Source: Rhizobium sp. SL86 (GTDB lineage: Bacteria; Pseudomonadota; Alphaproteobacteria; Rhizobiales; Rhizobiaceae). Taken from it: a stretch of DNA of 64,000 bases. The DNA lies in contig NZ_JAPPRJ010000001.1 of NCBI RefSeq assembly GCF_026672545.1, positions 124,001-188,000 of the forward strand. The letters run 5' to 3'. The position numbers and the translations under genes were made by a program. Shown piece by piece: positions 16,156 through 26,294 of the stretch (the first letter of the stretch is position 1; each line of letters starts with the position of its first letter). The notes beneath the pieces were generated by a model, which had not been told where the DNA came from, searched no databases, and was given only the letters and a program-made list of their open reading frames with translations.

Positions 16156-18216
16156 ATGTTTGTCGCCTTTCATCGGGTTTCGGGCCCGACCGTCATGACG
16201 ACCGGTCCGCCCCCTGCTCTGGATCACCCCAAAATGCTTTCCACCATGTCGCTGAAAACGTCTTTGACCTCCGCCTTCGCGCTTCTTCTTGTGTTGTTGC
16301 TTCTGCAAGGCGGCTTCGCGCTGTCTTCGATGCGCGGCATCTTCACCAATGTCGATGGGCTGGCCAATGACGCGGTTCCCGCCGTCGACATCACCAATCG
16401 CCTCAACATCTCGATCGCCAATCTGCGCGGTCTCCAGACCCGCCACATCCTGACCGTCGAACCCGCAGCCCTCGAAGAGGCCGATGCGGTTCTCGCCAAG
16501 GAGGTGAAGAAGCTGCAGGACCGGATGGCGACCTACGAGCCGATGATCTCGCTTGACGAGGAGCGGACCGCCTTCGATGGCTTCAAGCGCGCCGCCGCTG
16601 ATTATCTGGTGCTGCACGAGCGACTGGTCGCCCTGTCACGCGCTGGAAAGAAACAGGAGGCCGCAGCGCTCCTGTCCGGCGAGATGGTCAGGAGCTATGA
16701 GGAAATGGACGGTTTTGCCGATAGTTTCCGCGACGCCAACGTGAAGGCGGCAGAGATGATGTATGCGGAGAGCGCATCGGAATTCACGCTTTCCCTGATC
16801 AAGAACATCGTGCTCGTCACCATCGGCGCGCTTGCCGGAATTGCGGCGATGGTTTTCGTCTCGCGCGATGTCTCGCGCCCCATCGAGCGGATCACCGATA
16901 TCATGCGCAGGCTGGCGAAAGGTGATCTGACGGTCAAGGTTCCCTATCTTGGCCGCAGCAACGAGATTGGCGACATGGCAAAGGCCGTCGCGGTCTTTCA
17001 GGAGAACGGTCTGCGCGTCGAAAAGCTGAACGCCGAAGAACAGCATTTCGGCCAGAAATGCGACGAGTTGCGCGACGCCATCGGCCAGGTGGTGGCGGCC
17101 GCCGTGGAAGGCGACTTCAGCCAGCGCATGACACGCGACTTCGAATTCGCCGACCTGAATGCCTTCGCCGCCTCGATGAACGAACTGGTCGAGACAATCG
17201 ATTCCGGCCTGAGGGAAACCCGGCGCGTGATGCAGGCGCTGGCGGATGGCGACCTGACCGACAGCATGCGCGGCCAGTTCACCGGTGCCTTCGCGGAACT
17301 GCAGAACAATGTCAACGCAACGATGAACACGTTGCGCTCGATCGTCACCGAGGTCCGCCAGTCGATCGACCAGATCAATGGCGGGTCCGGCGAACTCCGC
17401 TTCGCCTCCGACGATCTCGCCAAACGCACCGAGCAGCAGGCCGCGGCGCTGGAGGAAACCTCGTCGGCTCTCGAGGAAATCACGACTGCAGTGCGCCAAT
17501 CGACCGATCGCGCGACGGCTGCGACGCTCAAGGTGGATGAGGCACGGCAAAGCACGGAAATCTCGAGCGTCGTGGTGGGCGATGCGATCGCCGCCATGCA
17601 GCGCATCGAACAGGCATCCGGCCAGATCAGCCAGATCATCAACGTGATCGACGAGATTGCCTTCCAGACGAACCTGCTCGCGCTGAATGCCGGCGTCGAG
17701 GCGGCCCGCGCCGGGGAAGCCGGCAAGGGTTTTGCCGTTGTTGCCCAGGAAGTCCGGGAACTTGCCCAGCGTTCCGCAGGGGCCGCGAAGGACATCAAGG
17801 CCCTCATCACCAAATCCGGCGAGGAGGTGGATGCCGGCGTGAAGCTGGTGACGGCCACCGGCGAGGCACTGGCCGGCATTCGCGGGCATGTCGAAGGCAT
17901 CAACCGCGAGGTCCATGAAATTGCATCCACCTCGAAGGAACAGTCGACCCGCCTGCAGGAGGTCAATGCAACGGTCGGCCAGATGGACCAGGTGACCCAG
18001 CGCAACGCCGCCATGGTGGAGGAGACCACCGCCAGCACCAACCGTCTGGCAGAAGACGCCCACAACCTCGCCCGGCTGATCTCCCGCTTCAAGCTGGACC
18101 CGGCCGGCATCCGTCGCGAGGCACCGCCGATCCAGGCGGCAAACAGCCGCGTCACGCACCGACCGGCCCTGAAAGTTGCCGGTGGCGGCTCCCGCGACAG
18201 TTGGCAGGAGTTTTAG
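16156..18216 (+). CDS. Methyl-accepting chemotaxis protein
   Basis: Transmembrane chemoreceptor of up to 686 residues. Order: first membrane helix ([20 protein letters not shown]), a periplasmic four-helix-bundle sensor of about 160 residues, second helix ([18 protein letters not shown]), HAMP ([20 protein letters not shown]) and a second HAMP-like segment ([18 protein letters not shown]), then the signalling domain with the conserved tip [20 protein letters not shown] and [23 protein letters not shown] 16156 has GAGGG six bases ahead; ATG 16234 (MLSTMSLK) is a good alternative that puts the helix nearer the N-terminus. No CheB/CheR pentapeptide is obvious at the end. It stands alone, away from che genes. 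Confidence 0.93.
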   Translation: MFVAFHRVSGPTVMTTGPPPALDHPKMLSTMSLKTSLTSAFALLLVLLLLQGGFALSSMRGIFTNVDGLANDAVPAVDITNRLNISIANLRGLQTRHILTVEPAALEEADAVLAKEVKKLQDRMATYEPMISLDEERTAFDGFKRAAADYLVLHERLVALSRAGKKQEAAALLSGEMVRSYEEMDGFADSFRDANVKAAEMMYAESASEFTLSLIKNIVLVTIGALAGIAAMVFVSRDVSRPIERITDIMRRLAKGDLTVKVPYLGRSNEIGDMAKAVAVFQENGLRVEKLNAEEQHFGQKCDELRDAIGQVVAAAVEGDFSQRMTRDFEFADLNAFAASMNELVETIDSGLRETRRVMQALADGDLTDSMRGQFTGAFAELQNNVNATMNTLRSIVTEVRQSIDQINGGSGELRFASDDLAKRTEQQAAALEETSSALEEITTAVRQSTDRATAATLKVDEARQSTEISSVVVGDAIAAMQRIEQASGQISQIINVIDEIAFQTNLLALNAGVEAARAGEAGKGFAVVAQEVRELAQRSAGAAKDIKALITKSGEEVDAGVKLVTATGEALAGIRGHVEGINREVHEIASTSKEQSTRLQEVNATVGQMDQVTQRNAAMVEETTASTNRLAEDAHNLARLISRFKLDPAGIRREAPPIQAANSRVTHRPALKVAGGGSRDSWQEF

Positions 18217-18237
18217 AAAACGTCCATTCCAGGAAAG

Positions 18238-18273
18238 AGCGGCGGATCGCAATCGTGATCCGCCGCTTTCCGT
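18238..18273 (+). terminator. Rho-independent terminator after the chemoreceptor gene
   Basis: An 11 bp perfect stem, AGCGGCGGATC (18238-18248) with GATCCGCCGCT (18257-18267), followed by TTCCGTTT. It lies about 20 bases after the chemoreceptor stop. Confidence 0.82.
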
Positions 18274-18336
18274 TTGACGGGTTGTCATATCGGGTTCCCG
18301 TGCCTAGCTTGCCCCCGCATGGAAACGGAGGCAGGC

Positions 18337-20379
18337 ATGGATCTCTTTCTCGAAACGGACACGGATCCGGCAACACTTGCCTTCGTGGCAGCCCGCAACA
18401 CCATCTCGCGCGCGGAGTTCGAGTCGGCGGAATTCGTGGCCGACCGCGATGCGATCCGCGCCATGCTGGAGCGTGAGGATCGCCTGATCGTACCCTCGCG
18501 GCGGGGCAACTGGCTGTTCGACTTCCACCGCACGCGCGACAATCCGCTCGGCCTCTGGCGACGCCTGCCGGCCGATCAGGCGGCCACCCCGGACGCCGCC
18601 TGGGAAACCGTCTTTGATGTAGACGCGTTTTGCGCCGCCGAAGGCAAACGCTGGATCTTCAACGGCGCAAAAACCTGCCCCTGGGAACCGACGCGGGTGC
18701 TTCTGATGCTGTCCGATGGCGGCTCGGACCTCGTCCGGCTGCTGGAATTCGACGCCGAGGTGAAACAGGTCGTTCCCGGCGGCTTCGACACGCCGGCGGT
18801 GCGGGCCCATGCGAGCTGGCTCAGCCGCGACGAAATCTGCTATTTCGGCTCGATCGACGCAGCCTCCGCCACGCAGTCCGGCTGGCCAAGGGTCGGACGG
18901 CGTCTTCGACGGGGCGAGCGACCCGAAGAGGCCGAGATCCTCTATGAGGCAGAGGCCACCGACGTGACGGGTTTATTGGTGACGGAGGATGTCGGCCTTC
19001 TGGAAGGTGGGCCGTCGCGGCCCGTGCACGTCTTTGTCACTGTGCCCGCCATCGGCAAGACGGTGCTCAGCCTCGACGAGGGCAGTGGCAGGCTTCGCCG
19101 CCTGGACCTGCCGGCCGATATCGGTTTCGACATCGGGTCCGGGCATGTTCTCTGGCACGCGAAGTCGGACGCTGTCGTGCCGACGGGAAGCCTTGTTCTG
19201 CAACGCTTCGCGCCGTTTGACGCCGAGCCGCTCGACAGCGAGAGGCGCATTCTCGTCTCGCCCGCGCCCGGCCGCTCGATCCGCCAGTTCGCGCTTCTCA
19301 GGGAATGGGCCGTCTACACGGTGGAGGACAGGCTGCAGCCGAGCCTCTATGCGCTCGACCTGACCAAGGCCGGTGCGGAGCCGGTCTCGATTACCCTTCC
19401 AGAGGGGATCGAATCGCTCTCCTTCACGCCGCTCTACTCCGATCTCATGCTGGGAGACGACACGCTGAGCGTCATCGGCCAGGGTTTTCTCAAGCCACCG
19501 ACCCGCTACGAATTGCGGCTACAGGATCGCAACCTCTCACCCGCGCTCATCCCGCTGCAGTCCTCGCCCGCGTTTTTTGATGCCGAGGGCATGCAGAGCA
19601 TGCTTTTGGAGGCAATATCGGAAGACGGCACTCTCGTTCCCTATCGGCTTGTCCTGCCGAAAACCTGGGTGAAGGGCGAATTGCCGGTTCTGCTCTACGG
19701 TTATGGCGGTTTCTCCGTTGCGCTCGGTCCCGCCTATTCCGGCCCGACCGGACGTTTCCTGGAACAGGGTGGCGCTTATGTGCAGGCCTATATCCGCGGC
19801 GGATCCGAACTCGGGCCGGACTGGCACACGGTGGCCAAACGCCATGGCCGCCACCGCGCCTTCCAGGATTTCGTGGCGATCGCGCGCGACCTCGTCAAGC
19901 GCGGCTTCACAAAGCCGGAGCGTATCGCCTGTACCGGCGGCAGCAATGGCGGCCTTCTGACCGGCGTCATGCTGACGCGTTATCCGCAGGATTTCGGCGC
20001 CGTCTGGTGTCGGGTGCCGGTGCTCGACATGACACGTTTCCACCTGTTTCCGGCCGGCAAGGCGTGGATGGACGAATATGGCGATCCGGACGATGCCGAG
20101 GACCGCGCCTATCTTCTCGGGTATTCGCCGCTGCATGCCGTCAAGCCTGCCGCTGATTGCGCCTATCCTGCACTCTACATCGAAAGCTCGTCGAATGACG
20201 ACCGTGTGCATCCCTCGCATGCACGCCGCTTTACCAAGGCGCTGGAAGATGCGGGACACGCTCCCTTCTTCCACGAATTCGGCTCGGGAGGACACGGTGG
20301 CGCAGGAAACTCTGCGGAAATCGCCGAACGGGCAGCAATGGGTTACAGCTTCCTGCGCAAGAATATTATGCGGCCATAA
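18337..20379 (+). CDS. Prolyl oligopeptidase family serine peptidase (S9A)
   Basis: A cytosolic peptidase of 680 residues; no signal peptide. The first two thirds form the beta-propeller (repeated blade-like strands such as VVPGGFDTPAVRAHASWLS), and the last third is the alpha/beta hydrolase. The nucleophile Ser is in CTGGSNGGLLTGVMLTRYP near residue 536, the Asp in SSSNDDRVHPSHA near residue 621, and the His in GSGGHGGAG near residue 653. ATG 18337 has GGAGG at 18328, which decides the start over the open frame from 18274. It follows the chemoreceptor terminator, so it has its own promoter. The natural substrate is unknown. Confidence 0.9.
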   Translation: MDLFLETDTDPATLAFVAARNTISRAEFESAEFVADRDAIRAMLEREDRLIVPSRRGNWLFDFHRTRDNPLGLWRRLPADQAATPDAAWETVFDVDAFCAAEGKRWIFNGAKTCPWEPTRVLLMLSDGGSDLVRLLEFDAEVKQVVPGGFDTPAVRAHASWLSRDEICYFGSIDAASATQSGWPRVGRRLRRGERPEEAEILYEAEATDVTGLLVTEDVGLLEGGPSRPVHVFVTVPAIGKTVLSLDEGSGRLRRLDLPADIGFDIGSGHVLWHAKSDAVVPTGSLVLQRFAPFDAEPLDSERRILVSPAPGRSIRQFALLREWAVYTVEDRLQPSLYALDLTKAGAEPVSITLPEGIESLSFTPLYSDLMLGDDTLSVIGQGFLKPPTRYELRLQDRNLSPALIPLQSSPAFFDAEGMQSMLLEAISEDGTLVPYRLVLPKTWVKGELPVLLYGYGGFSVALGPAYSGPTGRFLEQGGAYVQAYIRGGSELGPDWHTVAKRHGRHRAFQDFVAIARDLVKRGFTKPERIACTGGSNGGLLTGVMLTRYPQDFGAVWCRVPVLDMTRFHLFPAGKAWMDEYGDPDDAEDRAYLLGYSPLHAVKPAADCAYPALYIESSSNDDRVHPSHARRFTKALEDAGHAPFFHEFGSGGHGGAGNSAEIAERAAMGYSFLRKNIMRP

Positions 20380-20382
20380 TAT
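20363..20382. other. AT-rich inverted repeat over the peptidase stop codon
   Basis: Arms ATATTATG (20363-20370) and CATAATAT (20375-20382) flank CGGC. The TAA stop of the prolyl oligopeptidase gene lies in the right arm. The AT-rich palindrome could be a regulator site for the deacetylase gene starting 109 bases on, or an RNA hairpin. Confidence 0.5.
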
Positions 20383-20490
20383 AAACGACGCGTGCCAAGT
20401 GGAACCACGCTTAAACCGGGCGTTAACCGTGATCGGCAAGAGTAAATCAACCATCCTTCGTTGATTCTCTTTTGCCCGAGTCCCCGCCCC

Positions 20491-21336
20491 ATGTCGTTTC
20501 GCGTCGCCTGCGTCGCTGCCGCCCTCGCCTGCCTGCTCGCCTCCTGTGCTGGCCGTCCCATCGCGGAAGGCGGCACACTCATGTCCGCCTTTGCCGCCGC
20601 ACCGGCCGCAAAGCCGCATACACCACTTGACGCCGATGATCCGGTGGCGCTGACACCCGCCGCCTGGGGCCGGCTGCGCAATCCCGCCGGACTTGCCGGT
20701 CGCACGATCGAGGTCGCCTCGATCTCGGATATCAAGCTGCGCGACAAGGAAGTGGTGCTGACCTTCGACGATGGTCCGATGCCCAAAAAGACGGAACGCA
20801 TCCTGGCAACGCTGGACGAATTCGGCGTCAAGGCGACCTTCCTGATGGTCGGCCAGATGGCAAAGGCCTATCCCAAAATTGCGCAGGATGTCGCGGCACG
20901 CGGCCACACGATCGGCAGCCATACCTACCGCCACCCGAACCTGCGCGCGCTCTCCTTCGAAGCCGCCATCGAAGATATCGAAAAAGGACGGTTGGCGGTC
21001 GCTTCCGCCACCCATCAGGACGTCGGTTTCTTCCGGTTCCCCTATCTGGCCGACACCGGCAAGCTGCGGCATTGGGTGGCGCAGGACGGCATGGTGGTCC
21101 TCGACGTTCAGATCGATTCGAAGGACTATTTCACCGCCTCGCCGGCCGCCGTCGCCACCCGCACGATGACGGCGCTTCGCGCCCATCGCAAGGGCATCAT
21201 CCTGCTGCACGACATCCACAACCGGACCGCCGCCATGCTGCCGGCACTGCTCACCCAGTTGAAGGCCGAGGGTTACAAGGTGGTCAACCTGCGCCACAGG
21301 CGGGAAAGCCTGATGGTGGCCTCGCTCATCGATTGA
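20491..21336 (+). CDS. Lipoprotein polysaccharide deacetylase
   Basis: A 281-residue NodB-homology deacetylase. It begins with a lipoprotein signal, MSFRVACVAAALACLLASCA, with lipobox LASC. The NodB motifs are VVLTFDDGPMPKK (catalytic Asp pair) and GSHTYRHPNL (metal-binding His-x3-His), followed by FFRFPYLADT and a late GIILLHDIH. The likely substrate is a GlcNAc-containing glycan, such as peptidoglycan or surface polysaccharide, at the periplasmic face. ATG 20491 is chosen because it gives the signal peptide; a TTG at 20461 in frame is unlikely. A strong bidirectional terminator follows. Confidence 0.9.
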   Translation: MSFRVACVAAALACLLASCAGRPIAEGGTLMSAFAAAPAAKPHTPLDADDPVALTPAAWGRLRNPAGLAGRTIEVASISDIKLRDKEVVLTFDDGPMPKKTERILATLDEFGVKATFLMVGQMAKAYPKIAQDVAARGHTIGSHTYRHPNLRALSFEAAIEDIEKGRLAVASATHQDVGFFRFPYLADTGKLRHWVAQDGMVVLDVQIDSKDYFTASPAAVATRTMTALRAHRKGIILLHDIHNRTAAMLPALLTQLKAEGYKVVNLRHRRESLMVASLID

Positions 21337-21348
21337 GCGGCACAAACG

Positions 21349-21378
21349 AAAACGGCCTTCCGCGAGGAAGGCCGTTTT
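21349..21378. terminator. Bidirectional rho-independent terminator
   Basis: A 13 bp perfect stem, AAAACGGCCTTCC (21349-21361) and GGAAGGCCGTTTT (21366-21378), with loop GCGA. It lies between the convergent polysaccharide deacetylase and nitroreductase genes, with T-runs on both strands, so it can end both transcripts. Confidence 0.93.
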
Positions 21379-21401
21379 GTGACGCTTGGAGACGCTAAAA
21401 C

Positions 21402-22004
21402 CTATTTGAAGCCGCCATGGAAGGCCGTTGCCGTCACCGGATGGCGCGGGCTCGGCACTTCACGGGCCTGCAGCGCCTCCGGCAGGTCGGCAAGGTTTCC
21501 CTGCTTGCCGATCGCAACGGCGGCATGCAGCACGTGGTTTTCCGGCAGGGCAATGGCAGCAGCCATCGCGGCCTTGTCGAAGCCGGCCATGGCATGGGCT
21601 GCCCAGCCGGCCATATGCGCCTGCAGCGCCAGATAGGCCCAGGCGGCACCTGCATCAAAGGCATGGCTGCCGTTGTCGTTTGCTTCCGTCTTGCCGGGTG
21701 CGATGAACTTGGTCTCGGAGGCGACGATCACCAGGGCGGATGCCTTCTGTGCCCAGGTCTGGTTGAAGGGCATCAGCGCACCGAGGATGCCGTCCCAGGC
21801 TTCATCGCCACGCAGCGCGTAAACGAAGCGCCAGGGCTGTGCGTTGAAGGCGGACGGTGCCCAACGTGCGGCTTCCAACAGAGACTGCAGTTCCTGTTCG
21901 GTGATCGTCGCATCACTGAAGGCGCGCGGCGACCAGCGGCCGAGAAAGGCTTCGTTGACAGGATGGTCTGCCACGCGGGTGTGGACCGGGGTATTGGCGT
22001 TCAT
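21402..22004 (-). CDS. Nitroreductase family protein
   Basis: An FMN-dependent NAD(P)H oxidoreductase of 200 residues. Family signatures are RWSPRAFSDATITEQELQSL near residue 19, ARWAPSAFNAQPWRFVYALR (FMN phosphate and ribityl contacts) and LQAHMAGWAAHAMAGFD. The start at ATG 22004 gives MNANTPVHTRVADHPVN and has GGAG about 10 bases upstream; a longer frame to 22037 exists. It shares a bidirectional terminator with the deacetylase gene. Physiological substrate unknown. Confidence 0.92.
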   Translation of the reverse strand: MNANTPVHTRVADHPVNEAFLGRWSPRAFSDATITEQELQSLLEAARWAPSAFNAQPWRFVYALRGDEAWDGILGALMPFNQTWAQKASALVIVASETKFIAPGKTEANDNGSHAFDAGAAWAYLALQAHMAGWAAHAMAGFDKAAMAAAIALPENHVLHAAVAIGKQGNLADLPEALQAREVPSPRHPVTATAFHGGFK

Positions 22005-22114
22005 GATCACTGGACTCCATTGAGCAACTGCGCTCAAGAGCTAGCAAGCCGTGCTGCGCTGCACAAGCTACCGTCCCGTGTAGGACGTCTGCACCCTGGA
22101 TGCCGGACGGATTT

Positions 22115-22564
22115 TCACGCCTTCTTGATCCAGCGACCTTCGGGGGACTGCTGCCAGTAGGTCAGCTGATGCCCTTCCCCCTTCAGCCGTTTCCACTGTG
22201 CCCGTGCGCCGTCCAGTTGTGCGGCGTCGAACCCGTCGAACATAAAGACGACCCGGTCGTAAGCGGCAAGGTCCGGCGGTTCGGCGCCGTCCACGATAAA
22301 ACGGACAGTGGCGCCGTTGTGGTTTTCGCCGGAGATCGTCAGGAGGACGGGCTGTTCCTCGGCGAAATCCGAGGTTTCGATGCCGTGCGGAAGAAAGCTT
22401 TCCTCACGAAAGGTCCAGAGGTGCTGATCCAGAAAGTCACGGCGCTCCTCGCCTACGGTCTGGAGCGCCACGCGCCATCCCCGCTCGACGCTCTTTTCGA
22501 GGAGCGCCGGCAGCGCATCCTCGAGCTTCGATTCCGTCAGATGGTAGAACAGCACCTCGGTCAT
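22115..22564 (-). CDS. holC: DNA polymerase III subunit chi
   Basis: Chi links the clamp loader to single-strand binding protein at the replication fork. The 149-residue protein starts MTEVLFYHLTESKLEDALP and shows the family segments LLEKSVERGWRVALQT, LDQHLWTFREESFLPHG and VVFMFDGFDAAQLDGARAQW. ATG 22564 is the start; the upstream frame to 22621 overlaps pepA. It lies 7 bases after the pepA stop on the same strand, the usual pepA-holC order, so the two form an operon. Confidence 0.94.
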   Translation of the reverse strand: MTEVLFYHLTESKLEDALPALLEKSVERGWRVALQTVGEERRDFLDQHLWTFREESFLPHGIETSDFAEEQPVLLTISGENHNGATVRFIVDGAEPPDLAAYDRVVFMFDGFDAAQLDGARAQWKRLKGEGHQLTYWQQSPEGRWIKKA

Positions 22565-22571
22565 CGGAGAA

Positions 22572-24062
22572 TCAGGCTTCGTAGCGGTTGCGGACGAGCT
22601 GATCGAGCAGACGCACGCCATAACCGGAAGCCCAGCTCTGGCTGATCTCGGTGGTGGGCGAGTTCATCGCGGTGCCTGCGACATCGAGATGCGCCCAGGC
22701 CGTGTCTCCGACGAAGCGCTTGAGGAACTGCGCGGCGGTGATGGCACCGCCATTGCGCCCGCCGCTGTTCTTCATATCGGCAAACTTCGAATCGATGATC
22801 TTGTCGTATTCCTTGCCGAGCGGCATGCGCCACAGCTTCTCGCCGGTTTCGAGCCCCGCCTTCAGCAGGTCGTCCGCCAGGGGATCATCATTGCAGAAGA
22901 GGCCGGCATGGTGCGTGCCGAGCGCGACCATGATCGCGCCGGTGAGCGTTGCGAGATTGATCATGATCTGCGGCTTGAATCGCTCCTTGCAGTACCAAAG
23001 CGCATCGGCCAGCACGAGGCGGCCTTCGGCATCCGTATTGATGATCTCGATCGTCTGGCCGGACATCGAGGTGACGATGTCGCCGGGGCGCTGGGCATTG
23101 CCGTCCGGCATGTTTTCCACAAGGCCGAGAATGCCGACAGCATTCACCTTCGCCTTGCGCGCGGCAAGGGTGTGCATGAGGCCGATCACGGCTGCGGCTC
23201 CGCCCATGTCGCCCTTCATGTCTTCCATATTGGCCGCCGGTTTGATGGAGATACCGCCGGTATCAAAAACGACGCCCTTGCCGACGAAGGAGAGCGGCGT
23301 CTCGTCCGCCTTGCCGCCCTTCCACTGGATGACGGCGAGACGCGGCGGCCGTGCCGACCCCTGCGCCACGCCGAGAAGCGCGTTCATGCCAAGATCGCGC
23401 ATTTCGGTTTCGGTGAGGATTTCCACTTCGGCGCCAAGCGCCTCCAGTTCCTTGGCGCGCGCTGCGAACTCGACCGGGCCAAGCACGTTCGGCGGCAGGT
23501 TGACGAGTTCACGGGCCAGGTTGACGCCACCGGCCACCGCCTGTGCCGTCGCAAACGCCGCGTTCGCCTCGGCATGGGACGCGGTGACGATGGTGACACC
23601 GACGCTCTCGGTGGGCTTTTCCTCGTCATCCTTCTTTTTTGTCTTGAAGCTGTCGAAAGTGTAGGCCTGCAGGATCATGCCGAGCGCGAAATCGGCAGCC
23701 TTTTCGGCGCTGACATCGACGCCTTCGGCATCCAGGAATACGGTGACGGTGCGGGCGCGCTTGACCATGCTCGCTGCCTTGCCGCCGGCCCGCAACCAGT
23801 CATAGGCCGTCAATTTTCCAGGCTTGCCGAGGCCAAGCACCACGAGGCGGTCAAACGGCGACCGCTCCGGCGCAACGATATCAAGCACCGTCATCTGCTT
23901 GTCGGAAAAGCCGGCTATCTCGGCTGCGCGTGCCACAACGCCGGCCGGGTCGGCGACAGACAGACCTGCTGCGGAACCCGCACCCTTTGCCTTCAAAAGG
24001 ATAGCGAGATTGCCCTTTTCGGGGGCGGATGGGGCAAAGCTGATATCGAACTTCGTGGACAT
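22572..24062 (-). CDS. pepA: Leucyl aminopeptidase (cytosol aminopeptidase)
   Basis: A di-metal M17 aminopeptidase of 496 residues, usually a hexamer, that removes N-terminal residues and in some bacteria also binds DNA. The catalytic domain is clear: [18 protein letters not shown] with metal ligands near residue 270, [13 protein letters not shown] and the signature [14 protein letters not shown] near residue 340. ATG 24062 has CCGGAG 5 to 9 bases upstream. It is divergent from the PAP2-type gene and is followed by holC. Confidence 0.97.
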   Translation of the reverse strand: MSTKFDISFAPSAPEKGNLAILLKAKGAGSAAGLSVADPAGVVARAAEIAGFSDKQMTVLDIVAPERSPFDRLVVLGLGKPGKLTAYDWLRAGGKAASMVKRARTVTVFLDAEGVDVSAEKAADFALGMILQAYTFDSFKTKKKDDEEKPTESVGVTIVTASHAEANAAFATAQAVAGGVNLARELVNLPPNVLGPVEFAARAKELEALGAEVEILTETEMRDLGMNALLGVAQGSARPPRLAVIQWKGGKADETPLSFVGKGVVFDTGGISIKPAANMEDMKGDMGGAAAVIGLMHTLAARKAKVNAVGILGLVENMPDGNAQRPGDIVTSMSGQTIEIINTDAEGRLVLADALWYCKERFKPQIMINLATLTGAIMVALGTHHAGLFCNDDPLADDLLKAGLETGEKLWRMPLGKEYDKIIDSKFADMKNSGGRNGGAITAAQFLKRFVGDTAWAHLDVAGTAMNSPTTEISQSWASGYGVRLLDQLVRNRYEA

Positions 24063-24233
24063 TTCGTCTCCGGATGCACAAAGAAAAGACGGTTGAAGGT
24101 CGAACAGATCTGGGACGCTTTACCGTCCGTGACAAGACCGCGGTCTGTTCTGCGTTTCACACAGGGCGCCATCTTGCCATGCAGGCACCAACACCGCTAA
24201 CTTACCGCTGCTGACCTACGAGGCATATCCGTT

Positions 24234-25028
24234 TTGGCCGAGATCTTCCAGTCGTACCGTCCCATTTCACCCCGACGTCTGCGGACGCTGTTCAGCAAGC
24301 CGCAGGCATGGCTCGTGACGCTGACGGCGGCGTGGTGGCTGCTGCTGGCGCTCTTCTATTTCAACCCGCAACTCGACGTCTTTGTGGCCCGCGCCTTCTT
24401 CCAGCAGGTTGCTTGTGCCGACGGTTCTCCCGCCTCCAAGATCTGCGGACTGTTTCCTTATGCGGGCGACAGCGAGCTCGTGCTCTTGCGCAAGTTTCTC
24501 TTCTATCTGCCTGGCATCGTTGCGATTTGCATTCTCGCACGACTGATTCAGAACCTTCAGCACCACGGCGCGACCTATGACGCGGCAAGGACTCGTCGCT
24601 ATGCGATCGCACTCACCGCGTTTGCGCTGGGCCCTTACGTTCTCGTCAACCTGATCCTGAAGACGATCTCCGGCCGCCCGCGTCCTTACGAAACGGATCT
24701 GTTCGGCGGCCTGCAGTCGTTCACGGCGGCCGGCACGCTGGACGGCAGCTGCCTGAAGAACTGTTCGTTCATCTCCGGCGAAGCGGCCGGCGCAGGCTGG
24801 ATCGCCTGCCTCATCGTGCTTCTGCCGCCGCGTCTTAGGCTGGTGGTCGCGCCGCCGATCATCGCGATCTGTCTGGTCTCACCGATCCTGCGGGTCGCCT
24901 TCGGTGGACATTACATCTCCGACGTTCTGTTGGGCTTCCTGTCATCCTGCGTTGTCTATGCGGCAGTCGCCACCTATTTCCAAATGACACAGTCCGTGAA
25001 AAAACGTGTGTCGAATACGGCTTTGTGA
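24234..25028 (+). CDS. PAP2 superfamily membrane phosphatase, possible LpxF-type lipid A 4'-phosphatase
   Basis: An inner-membrane phosphatase of 264 residues with about six hydrophobic helices. The first PAP2 motif K-x6-RP is visible as KTISGRPRP near residue 143, and the third as RVAFGGHYISD (R-x5-H-x3-D) near residue 222. The middle motif, normally PSGH, reads FISGEAAGAG: the histidine is replaced by glutamate. Placement between pepA and the LPS-export genes lptF, lptG and lptD matches where I expect the rhizobial lipid A 4'-phosphatase gene, but substrate is inference. The start is a TTG at 24234, with GAGG about 10 bases upstream; no earlier in-frame ATG exists. Confidence 0.8.
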   Translation: MAEIFQSYRPISPRRLRTLFSKPQAWLVTLTAAWWLLLALFYFNPQLDVFVARAFFQQVACADGSPASKICGLFPYAGDSELVLLRKFLFYLPGIVAICILARLIQNLQHHGATYDAARTRRYAIALTAFALGPYVLVNLILKTISGRPRPYETDLFGGLQSFTAAGTLDGSCLKNCSFISGEAAGAGWIACLIVLLPPRLRLVVAPPIIAICLVSPILRVAFGGHYISDVLLGFLSSCVVYAAVATYFQMTQSVKKRVSNTAL

Positions 25029-25112
25029 CTTCTCCGAGGTCGCCTTCGCCTCACAAATTGCATAGAAGCCGGTTACGGCCGCATTCCCCATGAGACGGTC
25101 GAACGGACCAGG

Positions 25113-26294
25113 ATGAAGATACTCGAAATCTACATATTGCGGCGCGCCTTCCAGATGTTCCTGGTCACACTGCTTCCGGTGCTGACCATCATCTGGACGA
25201 TTCAGGTGCTCGGCCGTATCAACCTGGTAACCGATACCGGACAGTCGATCGGCTCGTTCGCGACGCTGGCGACCTTTATCCTGCCAACGATCATACCGGT
25301 GGTTCTGCCGTTTGCGGTGGTGATCGGCGTGACGCAGACGTTGAACGCGATGAACAACGACAGCGAACTTGCGGTCATCGATGCGGCAGGCGCCTCACGC
25401 CTCACCATCTACCGACCGATGATGATTCTCGCGATCGCGATGGCGGCGTTTTCGTTCCTGGTGACGAACTTCGTCGAGCCGGTCTCGCGCGTCAAAGCCC
25501 GCGAAATGGTTGCCGAAGCCTATGCCGATCTCTTGTCCTCCGTGATCGAAGAAAAGACGTTCCGCAGCATTGAGGATGGACTGTATGTGCAGATCTCGGA
25601 GCGGCATTCGGGGCGCGTCCTCACCGGCATCTTCATGGTCGATTACCGCGACCCGAACTGGGACCTGATCTATTACGCCCGCGAAGGCTCGATTGCCGAG
25701 GACGGCAAGACGCTGACGATGCGCGACGGCGAAGTGCACCGCAAGGCGAAGGATGGGCGCATTTCGATCGTCAAATTTCTGTCCTATGCGTTCGACCTGT
25801 CGTCAATGGCCGAATCGACGGGCGAGGCACCGGTCTATGCCAGCGATCGCAACCTTGATTTTCTGGTGAACCCTGACCCGACCGACAAGACATTCCTGGC
25901 TTCCCCCGGGAGCTTCCGGTCCGAGCTGCACCGTCGGCTGTCCGACTGGATGTTGCCTGTGGTCTTCACGCTGATCTCTCTGGTGGTCATCGGCGGCGCG
26001 CGTTCCAGCCGGCGGGCAAGGCTTCATCCGATGGTCGCCGCCCTCAGCATCTCGTTCGGGCTGAAGTGGCTGACCTTCTACGTCACCAATCTCAGCAAGA
26101 ATAATGCAGCGGTCGTTCCGCTGGTCTATGGTGTGCCGATCGCATTTGCAGCGCTGGCAATCCTGATGCTGGCCACCAATCGTCAGCTGTCGCTGCCCGG
26201 ATTCGTTTCCGCTTTCATGGCCCGCTGTTGGGACGGCGTGCACCGCAGGCTGATCCGCGCCCGTGGCGCGGAAGGCAGTGGAGGGGCGGCATGA
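25113..26294 (+). CDS. lptF: LPS export ABC transporter permease LptF
   Basis: One of the two permeases of the LptB2FGC complex, which extracts lipopolysaccharide from the inner membrane and feeds it to the periplasmic bridge. The protein of 393 residues has the YjgP/YjgQ layout: N-terminal helices (ILRRAFQMFLVTLLPVL, LPTIIPVVLPFAVVIGVTQT), the coupling segment LNAMNNDSELAVIDAAGASR, a periplasmic beta-jellyroll of about 150 residues and three C-terminal helices. Its stop overlaps lptG by ATGA. The ABC ATPase lptB and lptA/lptC are not in this window. Confidence 0.95.
   Translation: MKILEIYILRRAFQMFLVTLLPVLTIIWTIQVLGRINLVTDTGQSIGSFATLATFILPTIIPVVLPFAVVIGVTQTLNAMNNDSELAVIDAAGASRLTIYRPMMILAIAMAAFSFLVTNFVEPVSRVKAREMVAEAYADLLSSVIEEKTFRSIEDGLYVQISERHSGRVLTGIFMVDYRDPNWDLIYYAREGSIAEDGKTLTMRDGEVHRKAKDGRISIVKFLSYAFDLSSMAESTGEAPVYASDRNLDFLVNPDPTDKTFLASPGSFRSELHRRLSDWMLPVVFTLISLVVIGGARSSRRARLHPMVAALSISFGLKWLTFYVTNLSKNNAAVVPLVYGVPIAFAALAILMLATNRQLSLPGFVSAFMARCWDGVHRRLIRARGAEGSGGAA

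Noticed and set aside
16636-18288. 550-codon minus-strand frame opposite the chemoreceptor gene
   Set aside because: Antisense of a well-supported MCP; composition is typical of a high-GC shadow.
19537-21345. 602-codon minus-strand frame across the peptidase and deacetylase genes
   Set aside because: Both plus-strand genes have clear catalytic motifs; the minus frame crosses their boundary with no motif.
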